Origin: Thermocatellispora tengchongensis | GTDB taxonomy: Bacteria > Actinomycetota > Actinomycetes > Streptosporangiales > Streptosporangiaceae | Length of the DNA: 64,000 nucleotides | Direction of reading: 5' to 3' | Assembly: GCF_014202315.1 (NCBI RefSeq) | Contig: NZ_JACHGN010000003.1 | Coordinates: 616,562 to 680,561, forward strand | In this document: positions 16,315 to 24,156 of the stretch, piece after piece | Layout: every line of letters begins with the position of its first letter | How positions within the stretch are numbered: the stretch's first letter is position 1 | The notes under the pieces: model-generated | Told to the model about the DNA's origin: nothing | The model's input: the letters and a program-made list of their open reading frames with translations, nothing else | The model's database searches: none | Made by a program: the position numbers and the translations under genes

Positions 16315-17280
16315 TCAGGAGGCCACCCTGAGCACGATCTTGCCGCGGGTGCGGCCCAGCTCGCCGCGCCGGTGCGCCTCGGCGGCGTCCTGGAGCGGGT
16401 AGACCTCCTCGACCTCGACGCCCAGCTCGCCCTTGTCGATCAGGCCGGCGATCCGCGTCAGGGCGCCGCCGTCGGGCTCGACCAGGATCCCGGTGGCCCG
16501 CACGCCCCGGTCGCGGGCGCGGTCCAGCAGGTCCGGGGCGACGCCCGACGGCACCTCGATCAGCAGGCCGCCGGGGCGCAGCACCTCCAGCGAGCGCGTG
16601 CCGGTCCGGTCGTGGGAGTCGCCGATCAGGTCGAGCACCACGTCCACGTCGCCCACCGCGTCCTCGAACCGGGTCGCGGTGTAGTCGATCACCTCGGCCG
16701 CGCCCAGCGAGCGCAGCCAGTCGTGCCGGGCGGCCGAGGCGGTGCCGATGACGTACGCGCCGGCGTGCCGGGCGATCTGGACCGCCAGGTGCCCCACGCC
16801 GCCCGCCGCCGCGTGGATCAGCACCCGCTGCCCGCGGGCGATGCCGGCCGTGTCGATCAGGGCCTGCCATGCGGTCAGCGCGGCCAGCGGGACCCCGGCC
16901 GCGGCCTCGTGGCTCAGGCTGTGCGGCTTGCGGGCGAACTGGCGGGACGGCGCGGTCACGTACTCCGCGTACGCGCCCGCCTGCCGCGGGAACCACGGCA
17001 TGCCGAACACCTCGTCGCCCGGCTCGACGGTCGTCACGCCGAACCCGGTCTGCTCGACCACCCCGGAGACGTCCCAGCCCAGGATGAACGGCGGGCCGCC
17101 GAGCGTGCCGGCCATGCCGCCGCCCGCGCGGGTCTTCCAGTCCACCGGGTTCACGCCCGCCGCGTGGACCCGGACCAGGATCTCGGTCGGCAGCGGCTCC
17201 GGGCGCGGCACCTCGGCGAGACGCAGCACCTCCGGGCCGCCGAAGGCGTCCTGGGTGATCGCGCGCATGGTGGATGACAC
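16315..17280 (-). CDS. MDR-family zinc-free NADP-dependent oxidoreductase (quinone oxidoreductase-like)
   Basis: 321-residue medium-chain dehydrogenase/reductase. The catalytic domain lacks the zinc-binding cysteines, and the nucleotide domain has the AAAGGVGHLAVQIARHAGAYVIGT glycine motif. The family reduces quinones or enones with NADPH. The GTG start at 17280 has GAGGAGGG five nt upstream. It is divergent from the HxlR-type regulator at 17422, an arrangement typical of HxlR regulators that sense quinones or electrophiles and control the neighbouring reductase. Two small palindromes lie in the 141-bp shared promoter region. It converges with the molybdenum enzyme operon with only 15 nt between. 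Confidence 0.88.
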   Translation of the reverse strand: MSSTMRAITQDAFGGPEVLRLAEVPRPEPLPTEILVRVHAAGVNPVDWKTRAGGGMAGTLGGPPFILGWDVSGVVEQTGFGVTTVEPGDEVFGMPWFPRQAGAYAEYVTAPSRQFARKPHSLSHEAAAGVPLAALTAWQALIDTAGIARGQRVLIHAAAGGVGHLAVQIARHAGAYVIGTASAARHDWLRSLGAAEVIDYTATRFEDAVGDVDVVLDLIGDSHDRTGTRSLEVLRPGGLLIEVPSGVAPDLLDRARDRGVRATGILVEPDGGALTRIAGLIDKGELGVEVEEVYPLQDAAEAHRRGELGRTRGKIVLRVAS

Positions 17281-17340
17281 GGTTTCCCTCCTCTGGGATG
17301 CGGTCGCGCGGACGGCGGGCCGCCGTCCGGCGAGCCGAAG

Positions 17341-17380
17341 CTACCCAAAGGGTGGTAGTAACTAGCAAGGGAGCCTGCTA
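17341..17380. promoter_or_regulatory. Two 5-bp dyads with 8-bp spacers, candidate HxlR operators
   Basis: CTACC (17341-17345) pairs with GGTAG (17354-17358) and TAGCA (17363-17367) pairs with TGCTA (17376-17380). Both dyads have an 8-bp spacer and lie side by side between the divergent reductase and HxlR genes, where an autoregulating HxlR dimer would bind. The equal geometry is direct observation; binding is inferred. Confidence 0.5.
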
Positions 17381-17421
17381 TCTTTCGGAAAGTAATCCCC
17401 CTGCCAGGAAAGGACCACGTC

Positions 17422-17799
17422 ATGGCGATGACCTGCGGCACCGGCCAGCACGACCGGCACGACGTCTACGCCGCCCAGTGCCCCTGCCGCGAGGTGCTCG
17501 ACCTGCTGGCCAACAAGTGGTCCGCGCTGGCCGTGGGCGCGCTGGAGGAGGGCCCGCAGCGCTTCGGCGCCCTGCAGCGCCGCCTGGAGGGCATCAGCCC
17601 CAAGGTGCTCACCCAGACCCTGCGCCGCCTGGAGGAGCACGGGTTCGTGGACCGCACGATCTACCCGGCCGTCCCGCTGCACGTCGAGTACGCGCTGACC
17701 GACCTCGGCCGCGGCGTCGCCGGCCCGCTCGGCATGCTGCGGGCCTGGGTGGAGGACCACCTCGACGAGATCCACGCCGCCCGCGCCACGGCGGGCTGA
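17422..17799 (+). CDS. HxlR-family winged-helix transcriptional regulator
   Basis: 125 residues. The HxlR core is plain: CPCREVLDLLANKWSALAVGAL at the N-terminus with conserved Cys, the FGALQRRLEGISPKVLTQTLRRLEEHGFV recognition helix and wing, and the YALTDLG segment that ends the domain. AGGAAAGGA lies 8 nt before ATG 17422. Cysteines at the N-terminus (CGTGQHD, CPC) could serve redox or electrophile sensing, as in the HxlR proteins HypR and QorR. The divergent MDR oxidoreductase is the probable target, controlled through the dyads at 17341-17380. Confidence 0.93.
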   Translation: MAMTCGTGQHDRHDVYAAQCPCREVLDLLANKWSALAVGALEEGPQRFGALQRRLEGISPKVLTQTLRRLEEHGFVDRTIYPAVPLHVEYALTDLGRGVAGPLGMLRAWVEDHLDEIHAARATAG

Positions 17800-17820
17800 C
17801 CGCCCGCCGGAAGAGCGGCC

Positions 17821-18588
17821 TCAGGCGGTGGAGCCGCCGTTGCTGTACAGGAGCTGGCCGTTGATCCAGCCGCCCTCCGGCGAGCACAGGAAGGCCACCA
17901 GGTTGGCGCAGTCGCGCGGCGTGCCCAGCCGGCCCAGCGGCGTCGCCTCGACCACCTGCGCCTTCAGCTCCGGGGTCATCCAGCCCGTATCGACCGCCCC
18001 CGGGTTGATCACGTTCGCGGTCACGCCCAGATGGGCCAGCTCCCGGGCCGCGGCGAGCGTGATCCGGTCCAGGGCGGCCTTGCTCGCGCCGTAGGGCAGG
18101 TTGAACACCGTGTGGTCGCTGGTGAAGGCGATGATCCGGCCCGCGCCCGGAGCGGCGCGGTGGCGCAGGGCGTACTCGCGCACCAGCAGCCAGGTGGCGC
18201 GCGCGTTCACCGCGAAGTGGCGGTCGAAGCTCTCCACGCTCGTGTCCAGGATGCCGGAGTCGACGGACTCGCAGTGGCACATGACCAGCGCGGTCACCGG
18301 CCCCAGCGCCTCCTCCGCCCGCCCGAACACGGCCGCCGGCGCCGCCGGGTCGGCGAGGTCGGCCTCCACCGCCAGCGCCCGGCCCCCCGCCGCCTCCACC
18401 CGGGCACGCAGCTCACCGGCCGCGCCCGCGTCCTCGCCCCACGGCATGCGCGCGTCGTAGGACCGCCAGTAGGTGAAGGCGACGTCCCAGCCGGCCTCCG
18501 CCAGCCGGGTCACGACCGCCGCCGCGATCCCCGCCATCCGCCCCGCCCCGGTCACCAGCGCCAGGGGCCGGTCGCCCGATTCCGGCAT
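17821..18588 (-). CDS. SDR-family NAD(P)-dependent oxidoreductase
   Basis: 255-residue short-chain dehydrogenase. The Rossmann motif is a variant TGAGRMAGIA, and the catalytic pair is in the YGASK motif (Tyr-x-x-x-Lys), with a Ser in AFTSDHT upstream. NPGAVDTGWM and the terminal NGGSTA follow, as in the family. ATG 18588 is chosen because GGAGG lies 8 nt upstream and the Rossmann strand starts only 10 residues later; the open frame runs 150 nt further but without family similarity. The loose glycine motif resembles 3-oxoacyl-ACP reductase-like members. Substrate unknown. It ends 22 nt from the convergent HxlR gene. Confidence 0.85.
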   Translation of the reverse strand: MPESGDRPLALVTGAGRMAGIAAAVVTRLAEAGWDVAFTYWRSYDARMPWGEDAGAAGELRARVEAAGGRALAVEADLADPAAPAAVFGRAEEALGPVTALVMCHCESVDSGILDTSVESFDRHFAVNARATWLLVREYALRHRAAPGAGRIIAFTSDHTVFNLPYGASKAALDRITLAAARELAHLGVTANVINPGAVDTGWMTPELKAQVVEATPLGRLGTPRDCANLVAFLCSPEGGWINGQLLYSNGGSTA

Positions 18589-18761
18589 GTCCCACGCCTC
18601 CGCTTCGCCGGGATAAAGGACGGGATAAAGGATAAGCGGGGGGGCGGTGTGGCGCGTTGTGCGGAATCGCCGTTCGGCTTCAGCTAGGTCTCGACAGGAA
18701 AAACGCGTGAACCGCGTGAAGCTCCGCATGGCGAGCATGCGTACACGGACAGGGGGCTGTC

Positions 18762-19148
18762 ATGATCGAACGGGACAAGATTCGCCGGGACGGACTGGTC
18801 GACCTCACCTTCTCGCTTCCGGCCGACATCCGCGGCCCGATCTCGGTGGTCGGCGACTTCAACGGCTGGGACCCGTACGCCCACCCGATGACGCCCGACG
18901 CGAACGGGATGCACACGGCCGTCGTGCCGGTGCCGCCCGGGACCAGCGTGTGCTTCCGGTACCTCGCCCACGGCGGCATCTGGATGGACGACCCCGAGGC
19001 CGACGCCTACGACAACCGCGGCGGCATCGTGCACGTCCCACCGGCCGCCGCGGACGGCGAGCCCGCCATGCCTGCCGGCGCGGCGGCCAAGACCATGGGC
19101 GCCGCGAACGCCGCCGACGCCAAGCAGAACCGCAAGGTCAAGGCCTAG
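18762..19148 (+). CDS. Isoamylase E-set (CBM48-like) domain protein
   Basis: 128-residue single-domain protein. The early-set fold is recognisable from SLPADIRGPISVVGDFNGWD followed by HPMTPDANGMHTAVVPVPPG and CFRYL, the pattern found at the N-terminus of glycogen-branching and debranching enzymes and in AMPK-beta glycogen-binding proteins. Here it stands alone, with an Ala/Lys-rich tail in place of a catalytic domain. It could bind glycogen or another glucan in the cytoplasm; no signal peptide is seen. Small stand-alone proteins of this type are common in actinobacteria but lack a firm function. Confidence 0.85.
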   Translation: MIERDKIRRDGLVDLTFSLPADIRGPISVVGDFNGWDPYAHPMTPDANGMHTAVVPVPPGTSVCFRYLAHGGIWMDDPEADAYDNRGGIVHVPPAAADGEPAMPAGAAAKTMGAANAADAKQNRKVKA

Positions 19149-19177
19149 CCGCCGCCCCGCCCCCGAGGACGCGCCGA

Positions 19178-19210
19178 GGCGGGCGGGCCGGGCACCGCCC
19201 CCCGCCCGCC
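19178..19210. terminator. Hairpin between convergent genes
   Basis: GGCGGGCGGG (19178-19187) pairs perfectly with CCCGCCCGCC (19201-19210) across a 13-nt loop. It lies between the convergent E-set gene and the RTX-like gene and can serve both. Confidence 0.6.
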
Positions 19211-19243
19211 CTGCCGCCCTACCCGCCCCGCCGCCCTGGCCGG

Positions 19244-20047
19244 TCAGCGGTTGACGGTCTCGCAGGCGGTGGGGCGGTCGCCGGCGTCGGCGTTCGCGAT
19301 GTCCCGGCCGGAGCCGCAGTCCGCGAAGGTGTCCCTGCCGCCGTCGCGCAGCTCCACGGTGTCGGCGCCCCCGTTGGCCGAGATCCGGTCGTCGCCGCCG
19401 AGCGGGTTGATGATCTCGGCGGTGTCGTCGCCCGTGATGGTGTCGCCGAACCGGCTGCCGATGATGACCTCGACGTCGGTCAGGACCTTGTCGCGGTCGA
19501 TGAAGCCGCCGGAGTTGCGGCCGTCGTTGTTCACGCCGTCCACGGTGACCTGGACGCTCACGCCCGCCCCCGCGTAGCTGACCGTGTCGCTGCCCCCGCC
19601 GCCCTGGTAGGTCAGCGTGGTGCCGCCCCCGGTGGCCAGGCCGCCGTTGAACACGTCGGCGCCGTTGCCGCCGCTCACCGCCCCGGTCAGCGGCACGCGG
19701 GCGGTGAAGGTGTCGTTGCCGCCGCCGAGGTTCGCCGACAGGCCGCCGATGCCGGTGCCGCAGTTCACCTCCCTCGCGTTGACCTGGTCGCACCCGCCGC
19801 CCGGTGTGGCCCTGAGCGTGCCGGTGGAGTTGCGTACCAGGAAGGACGTCCCCGACCTGACCACCTCGACGGTGTCGTTGACGTCCACGGTCCCGGGCAC
19901 GATCGTGATCGCGCCGGAGACCCTGGCCACCGTCAGGTCGCCGGGCGCGGCGGCGGCCTGCCCGATGCCGGGGGTGGTGGCGAGGGCGGCGGCCACGAGG
20001 CCGCCCAGCATGGTCGTGCGCGCCACACGCCGACTGATCTTCTGCAT
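19244..20047 (-). CDS. Secreted RTX/hemolysin-type calcium-binding repeat protein
   Basis: 267 residues. The signal peptide has a basic start (QKISRRVARTT), the hydrophobic MLGGLVAAALATTPG and AQA/AAA cleavage sites near residue 33. The mature protein has degenerate Gly-Gly-x-Gly-x-Asp nonapeptides (GGGNDTF, GGNGADVF, GGGGSDTV, GGDDRI, NGGADTV, GSGRDI), which form calcium-bound beta rolls. Start ATG 20047 has AGGAG 7 nt upstream; an ATG 18 nt earlier lacks one. Two cysteine pairs (GGGCDQ/EVNCG and DCGS/ACET) may form disulfides. Such short secreted proteins are common in Streptosporangiales-type genomes and have no known enzymatic part. Confidence 0.85.
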   Translation of the reverse strand: MQKISRRVARTTMLGGLVAAALATTPGIGQAAAAPGDLTVARVSGAITIVPGTVDVNDTVEVVRSGTSFLVRNSTGTLRATPGGGCDQVNAREVNCGTGIGGLSANLGGGNDTFTARVPLTGAVSGGNGADVFNGGLATGGGTTLTYQGGGGSDTVSYAGAGVSVQVTVDGVNNDGRNSGGFIDRDKVLTDVEVIIGSRFGDTITGDDTAEIINPLGGDDRISANGGADTVELRDGGRDTFADCGSGRDIANADAGDRPTACETVNR

Positions 20048-20227
20048 GGCAATGCTCCTGTTCATCGTGATCGCTTCGGAAAGGGCCGTGAGGCCCGCTC
20101 ATGTCGTGCGTTCATGATGTGTGGCGGCGATCGCCCATATCTGCGTAAAACACCGCAGTAAGCGGAGAGATCAGGCGGTAAAGGTGCACAATGTGATCCC
20201 GCACACGCCGTCGTCCGCCGGGGGCGG

Positions 20228-20590
20228 TCAGGCCAGGAAGGCGTGCGCCAGGGCCGCGCCGAGATAGGCGGCGCCCAGGCCCGCGACCACGCTCGCCACC
20301 GCGTTGAGCACCGCGAGCAGGCGCGCGCCGCCCTCGGCGAGCTTCAGGGTCTCGTAGCCGAAGGTGGAGTACGTCGTGAGGGCGCCGCAGAACCCGGTGC
20401 CCGCCGCCGCCATCAGCGTGTCGCCGGCCGGGAGCGCGATCAGGAAGCCGAGCAGCGCCGAGCCCGAGACGTTGACCGTGAACGTGCCCCAGGGGAACGG
20501 GGTGCCGTGGCGGGCCTGCACCAGCCGGTCGGCCAGGTAGCGCAGCGGGGCCCCGAGCGCCGCGCCCAGTGCGACGAGCAGCACCGTCAC
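20228..20590 (-). CDS. crcB: CrcB/Fluc fluoride channel subunit, second of a pair
   Basis: 120-residue Fluc-type fluoride exporter with four hydrophobic helices. Family motifs are GAPLRYLADR near the N-terminus, TFTVNVSGSALLGFL with the channel Asn, and GFCGALTTYSTFGYE, which contains the pore Phe/Ser/Thr signature. GTG 20590 overlaps the upstream crcB stop (GTGA). Tandem unequal copies in gram-positive bacteria often form heterodimeric channels in dual topology, which is the likely case here. Confidence 0.95.
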   Translation of the reverse strand: MTVLLVALGAALGAPLRYLADRLVQARHGTPFPWGTFTVNVSGSALLGFLIALPAGDTLMAAAGTGFCGALTTYSTFGYETLKLAEGGARLLAVLNAVASVVAGLGAAYLGAALAHAFLA

Positions 20591-21045
20591 GCGGCGCCCT
20601 CCTCGCCCGCGGGCTCGGCGGCCCGGCGCGGGACGGCCGCGGCGGCGAGGCGGGTCAGGGACGCGCCCGCCCACACGGCGGCCACCGCCCCCGTGACGGT
20701 CAGCACCAGGTACGCCAGCGCCGCCGCCCCCGCGCCCGCGTCGAGCGCCTGCCTGATGTCGGCGATGTAGGTGGAGAAGGTGGTGAACCCGCCCAGGACG
20801 CCCACGCCCAGGAACGGCCGCACCAGCGGGTGCGCCGGGCGCACCTCGGTGATCAGCACCATGAGCACGCCGATGAGCAGGCATCCGGTCAGGTTGACGG
20901 CCAGCGTGGACCACGCGAAGTGCCCGTGGGGGAGGACGGCGGCCAGGCCGTGGCGCGCGACCGCCCCGATGGCGCCGCCCGCCGCGACGGCGGCCAGGAC
21001 GGCCTGCGACGACGGCTGGGACCGAGGGGCCGGTGCTGCGGGCAT
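20587..21045 (-). CDS. crcB: CrcB/Fluc fluoride channel subunit, first of a pair
   Basis: 152 residues, with a longer N-terminus and a charged Ala/Glu tail than its partner. Motifs are GAIGAVARHGL, STLAVNLTGCLLIGVL and GVLGGFTTFSTYIADI, the pore segment of the family. ATG 21045 is preceded by AGGAGG at 5 nt. The open frame runs upstream for nearly 1 kb, but that part is low-complexity and lies behind this strong ribosome site. The two genes form an operon; a divergent fluoride-riboswitch-like element lies just upstream. Confidence 0.95.
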   Translation of the reverse strand: MPAAPAPRSQPSSQAVLAAVAAGGAIGAVARHGLAAVLPHGHFAWSTLAVNLTGCLLIGVLMVLITEVRPAHPLVRPFLGVGVLGGFTTFSTYIADIRQALDAGAGAAALAYLVLTVTGAVAAVWAGASLTRLAAAAVPRRAAEPAGEEGAA

Positions 21046-21057
21046 GCGTTCCTCCTG

Positions 21058-21110
21058 CCGGCATGAGAGATCGACACCTGGCAGGGACCGTTGGCGGCGC
21101 TCACCGCGGT
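21058..21110 (-). promoter_or_regulatory. Possible divergent fluoride (crcB) riboswitch
   Basis: Read on the minus strand, a short hairpin GCGG-TGAGCG-CCGC is followed by a CAACGG segment and, about 20 nt later, GATCTCTCATGCC. CTCA there can pair with the TGAG loop. This mimics the fluoride riboswitch plan, in which loop bases of the first hairpin pair with a 3' CUCC-like element. The element ends about 13 nt before the crcB start and abuts the ribosome site. Primary-sequence match to known examples is weak, so position and fold carry the call. Confidence 0.35.
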
Positions 21111-21189
21111 TGCTCCCGCCGCGAAGGCGGGAGGCGGCGGGCCCCACCGCCGCGGAAGACACGCCGCTCAGTGTACCGGTCGTCCCGGC

Positions 21190-21350
21190 CCGGCTCCTGC
21201 CGCCCGCGCTCGGCGCCGGGCCGCCGCTCCCGTCCGCCGTGCTGCCGGTCGCCGTGCCGCCGGTCGCCGTGCTGCCGGTCCCGTCCGCCGGGCCGCCGCT
21301 CCCGTCCGCCGCCGGGCCGCCGTTCCCGTGCGCCGGGTCGCCCGGCGCCG
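21190..21350. repeat. GC-rich short repeats upstream of crcB
   Basis: Irregular repeats of CTGCCGGTCGCCGTG and GGGCCGCCGCTCCCGTCCGCC fill most of the 442-bp spacer between the divergent crcB pair and the alpha/beta hydrolase (21046-21487). In the minus-strand frame they read as Gly/Ser/Thr-rich low complexity (DGSGGPADGTGSTATGG-like), but nothing supports translation. No other feature is seen in the spacer except the riboswitch candidate. Confidence 0.5.
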
Positions 21351-21487
21351 CCTGCCGCCCCCAGGCGGGCATGGGGCCTTCGCCGGGGCGGGGGGTCACG
21401 ATAGGCTCATGATCCGGGGCCGGGCGCCGCGCGGGGCGGGTGGAGGCGGGGCGGCCGGCCGGGTCCGCGGCGAGGAGGCTGTCTTTC

Positions 21488-22456
21488 GTGCGGTACACGG
21501 ACTGGGGTGAGCGCTCGCCCCGCTGGGCGGGTATCCGCAGCGAGATCACCAGGGTGCACGGGGTGCGGGTCGGGTACCTCGCGGCCGGCGCCGCCCCGGG
21601 CGCGCCGCCGAACGCCGTCCCGCACCTGCTGGTCCACCCCATGGCGGGCAGCGCGACCATCTGGCTGGACGTGATGCGGGCGCTCAGCGCGTACGGGCCC
21701 GTGTTCGCGCCCGACATGCCGGGCACGATGGCCGGCGAGACCATCGCGCCCCGCCCCAACGCCGTGCGGCCCGAGACCAACGCCCGCTTCCTGCGCGCCT
21801 TCGCCGCCACGCTCGGCCTGGACCGGTACGTGCTGCACGGCTGGTCCATGGGCGGCCTGGTCGCGCTGATGCACGCCGACATCGCGCCCCGGCACGTCGT
21901 GCGCATGGTGCTCACCGCCCCGCCCCTGCCGGGGCCGCTCCCGCCCGATGAGGTCGTGTTCTGGCAGACGGTGGGCCGCGCCGTCCTGCTGGCCGGCCCG
22001 CCGCTCGCCCGCGTCCTGCTGCGCGTGTTCGGCCCCTTCCTGTACGACGCCAAGATCCGCCGCTACAGCGATCCCGCCTCGCTGGCCGCGGGCGGGCGGC
22101 TGGACGTCCTGGGCGGCGACCCGTCCCGGATCGCGCCGGAGACCGTGGCCGTGTGGGCCGAGGAACTGGCCGAGATGCGGTCCCGGCACGCCAACATGGG
22201 CCCGGCCCTGAGCGCCTTCGCCGCCACCTTGGCCGCGATGTTCATCCGCCCGGCCCGCCTGCGCGAGGTCATCGAGCGCGTGGCGGCCCCCGTCACCCTG
22301 CTGTACGGCGACCGCGACCCGCTCGTCCAGACCGCCGCGATCGACGACGTGACCTCCCGCCGCCCCGACTGGCGGGTGCGCGTCTTCCCGGGCGCGGGCC
22401 ACCTGCTCCCCCTGGAGGTCACCGCCGAGTACGCCGCCGCCGCCGCGCAGCCCTGA
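21488..22456 (+). CDS. Alpha/beta hydrolase
   Basis: 322 residues with the alpha/beta hydrolase fold. The nucleophile elbow is GWSMGG (near residue 130), LLYGDRDPLV near residue 272 carries the acid, and GAGHLLPLE near the C-terminus carries the catalytic His. Start GTG 21488 has GAGGAGG 9 nt upstream; the open frame continues to 21440 without a ribosome site. Hydrophobic segments around FWQTVGRAVLLAGPPLARVLLRVFG suggest a lipophilic substrate pocket or lid. No pathway genes are adjacent and the substrate is unknown. It is followed after 44 nt by an SDR gene on the same strand. Confidence 0.88.
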   Translation: MRYTDWGERSPRWAGIRSEITRVHGVRVGYLAAGAAPGAPPNAVPHLLVHPMAGSATIWLDVMRALSAYGPVFAPDMPGTMAGETIAPRPNAVRPETNARFLRAFAATLGLDRYVLHGWSMGGLVALMHADIAPRHVVRMVLTAPPLPGPLPPDEVVFWQTVGRAVLLAGPPLARVLLRVFGPFLYDAKIRRYSDPASLAAGGRLDVLGGDPSRIAPETVAVWAEELAEMRSRHANMGPALSAFAATLAAMFIRPARLREVIERVAAPVTLLYGDRDPLVQTAAIDDVTSRRPDWRVRVFPGAGHLLPLEVTAEYAAAAAQP

Positions 22457-22500
22457 GCCCGCCCTCATGAACCGGCCCCGCCCTGGGCAGGATGGGGACC

Positions 22501-23295
22501 ATGCGAATCGACCTCAACGGCAAGACCGCGCTGGTCACCGGCTCGACGCAGGGCATCGGCGCGGCCATCGCGACCGGGCTCGCGCGGGCGGGGGCGCGGG
22601 TGGCGGTCAACGGCAGGAGCCCCGCCACGGTGCAGGAGGCGGCGGAGAAGCTGCGCGCCGAGGTGGACGGCGCCGAGGTGGTCCCGCTCGCCGCCGACGT
22701 GGCCACCGAGGAGGGCGCGGCGAGCGTCGTGGAGCGGCTGCCCGAGGTGGACGTGCTGGTCAACAACCTCGGCATCTTCGAGTCGCGCCCCGCCCTGGAG
22801 ATCGGCGATGAGGAGTGGCGGCGCTACTTCGAGGTCAACGTGCTGGCCGCGGTGCGGCTGACCCGCGCGTACCTGCCCGGCATGATGGAGCGGGGCTGGG
22901 GCCGGGTGCAGTACATCGCCAGCGACTCCGCCGTCGTGATCCCCGCCGAGATGATCCACTACGGCATGTCCAAGACCGCCCTGCTGGCCGTGTCGCGCGG
23001 GTTCGCCAAGCGGGCGGCCGGCACCGGCGTGACCGTCAACTGCGTGATCGCCGGGCCGACCCACACCGGCGGCGTCGAGGACTTCGTGTACCAGCTCGTG
23101 GACCGCGACCTGCCCTGGGACCGGGCCCAGCGCGAGTTCATGCGGCTGCACCGGCCGCAGTCGCTGCTCCAGCGGCTGATCGAGCCCGAGGAGATCGCCA
23201 ACATGGTGGTCTACCTGGCCTCGCCGCTCGCCTCGGCCACCACCGGCGGAGCACTGCGGGTGGACGGCGGCTACGTGGACGCGCTGCTCCCGTAG
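22501..23295 (+). CDS. SDR-family oxidoreductase
   Basis: 264-residue classical short-chain dehydrogenase. Motifs in order: TGSTQGIG cofactor loop (residues 13-20), VNNLG (near 83), YIASDSAV with the Ser, YGMSK with the catalytic Tyr and Lys (near 157), and a final ALRVDGGYV. The segment AGPTHTGGVEDFVYQ with RLIEPEEIANMVVYLASPLAS is typical of fabG-like reductases of unknown substrate. ATG 22501 is used because the cofactor strand begins 6 residues in and AGGA lies upstream. It may be cotranscribed with the hydrolase before it. Confidence 0.9.
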   Translation: MRIDLNGKTALVTGSTQGIGAAIATGLARAGARVAVNGRSPATVQEAAEKLRAEVDGAEVVPLAADVATEEGAASVVERLPEVDVLVNNLGIFESRPALEIGDEEWRRYFEVNVLAAVRLTRAYLPGMMERGWGRVQYIASDSAVVIPAEMIHYGMSKTALLAVSRGFAKRAAGTGVTVNCVIAGPTHTGGVEDFVYQLVDRDLPWDRAQREFMRLHRPQSLLQRLIEPEEIANMVVYLASPLASATTGGALRVDGGYVDALLP

Positions 23296-23331
23296 CGCTC
23301 CCGTAGCCCGCGCGGGCCCGGATGCCCGGCG

Positions 23332-23379
23332 GGCCCGGGACCACACGGCCCCAGCGGGGCAGCCGTGCGGTCCCGGGCC
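23332..23379. terminator. Strong hairpin terminator between convergent genes
   Basis: Inverted repeat with 18-bp arms (23332-23349 and 23362-23379), one mismatch and a 12-nt loop; the core is GGCCCGGGACC / GGTCCCGGGCC. It sits between the SDR stop (23295) and the copC stop (23395). Confidence 0.8.
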
Positions 23380-23394
23380 ACGCGGCTCCAGGGC

Positions 23395-24057
23395 TCAGCC
23401 CTCGCCGCCGCCCGCCCCGCTGCGACGGCCGGCCCGGAACCACACGGCGCCGCCGATCGCCACCAGGACGCCCAGCGCGAGCCAGAACCAGACCGGCACG
23501 CCCTGCGGCGCGTCCTGCTCCACCGCCGCCGTGGCCCCCGCCCGCGAGGCGCCGGGAGCCGCCGCGGCGGAGGGCGTCGCGGCGCCGGAGGGCGCCGTCG
23601 TGTCAGAGGGCGCCGTTGTGTCAGAGGGCGCCGCCGTGGCGGAAGGTCCGGTGGGCGTCGCGGTGCCGGAAGGCGTCGCCGTGGCGGGGCCGCCGGTGAC
23701 GGTGAACGGGATCTCGCCCTCGATCGGGTGGCCGTCGGAGGAGACCACCCGCCAGCCGATCGTGTACTCGCCGGCCGGGACCTGCCCGGTCACCTCGGTG
23801 ATCACCTTCGGCCCGTCGGTCCTCGGCTTGCCGAGCGGCACGGCGCGGCCCGAGGCGTCGTGCAGCACCACGGCCGGGAAGCGCACCTTGGCGCTGTACT
23901 CCAGCACGATCTCCGCCACGGACTCCACCGTGGCGTCCCTGGCCGGCGAGCTGCTCTTGAGCCTGTCGTGCGCGAGCGCGGGCCGCGCGCCGCCGAGCAG
24001 CACGACGGCGAGGCAGCACAGGGCGGCGAGGGCCCGGCACACGTTCCGCGATGTCAT
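23395..24057 (-). CDS. copC: CopC-domain copper-binding exported protein with C-terminal membrane anchor
   Basis: 220 residues. A signal peptide (RALAALCCLAVVLLGG, cut near ALA) leaves a mature protein starting with His (HDRLKSSSPARDA), the N-terminal histidine that binds Cu(II) in CopC. The second metal His/Asp motif DGHPIEG and the beta-sandwich EYSAKVRFPAVVLHD follow. An Ala/Pro/Ser/Thr-rich linker of about 50 residues precedes one C-terminal helix (VPVWFWLALGVLVAIGGAVWF) and a basic tail, so the domain is tethered outside the membrane. ATG 24057 is chosen, with GGAG 12 nt upstream. It probably forms a copper-handling operon with the membrane protein upstream. Confidence 0.92.
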   Translation of the reverse strand: MTSRNVCRALAALCCLAVVLLGGARPALAHDRLKSSSPARDATVESVAEIVLEYSAKVRFPAVVLHDASGRAVPLGKPRTDGPKVITEVTGQVPAGEYTIGWRVVSSDGHPIEGEIPFTVTGGPATATPSGTATPTGPSATAAPSDTTAPSDTTAPSGAATPSAAAAPGASRAGATAAVEQDAPQGVPVWFWLALGVLVAIGGAVWFRAGRRSGAGGGEG

Positions 24058-24156
24058 CAACACTGGTACTCCACCTGCGTCTATCGGCATGGGTCACTGG
24101 ACGGACACGGGCGGTGGCGTCCGGGCGCCACGCCACGGCACGCTCACCGCTCCGCC

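Noticed and set aside
21100..21180. A second fluoride-riboswitch-like fold further upstream (CGGCG-GTGGGGCC-CGCCG hairpin)
   Set aside because: The first hairpin fits the motif, but the required 3' segment complementary to the loop is missing.
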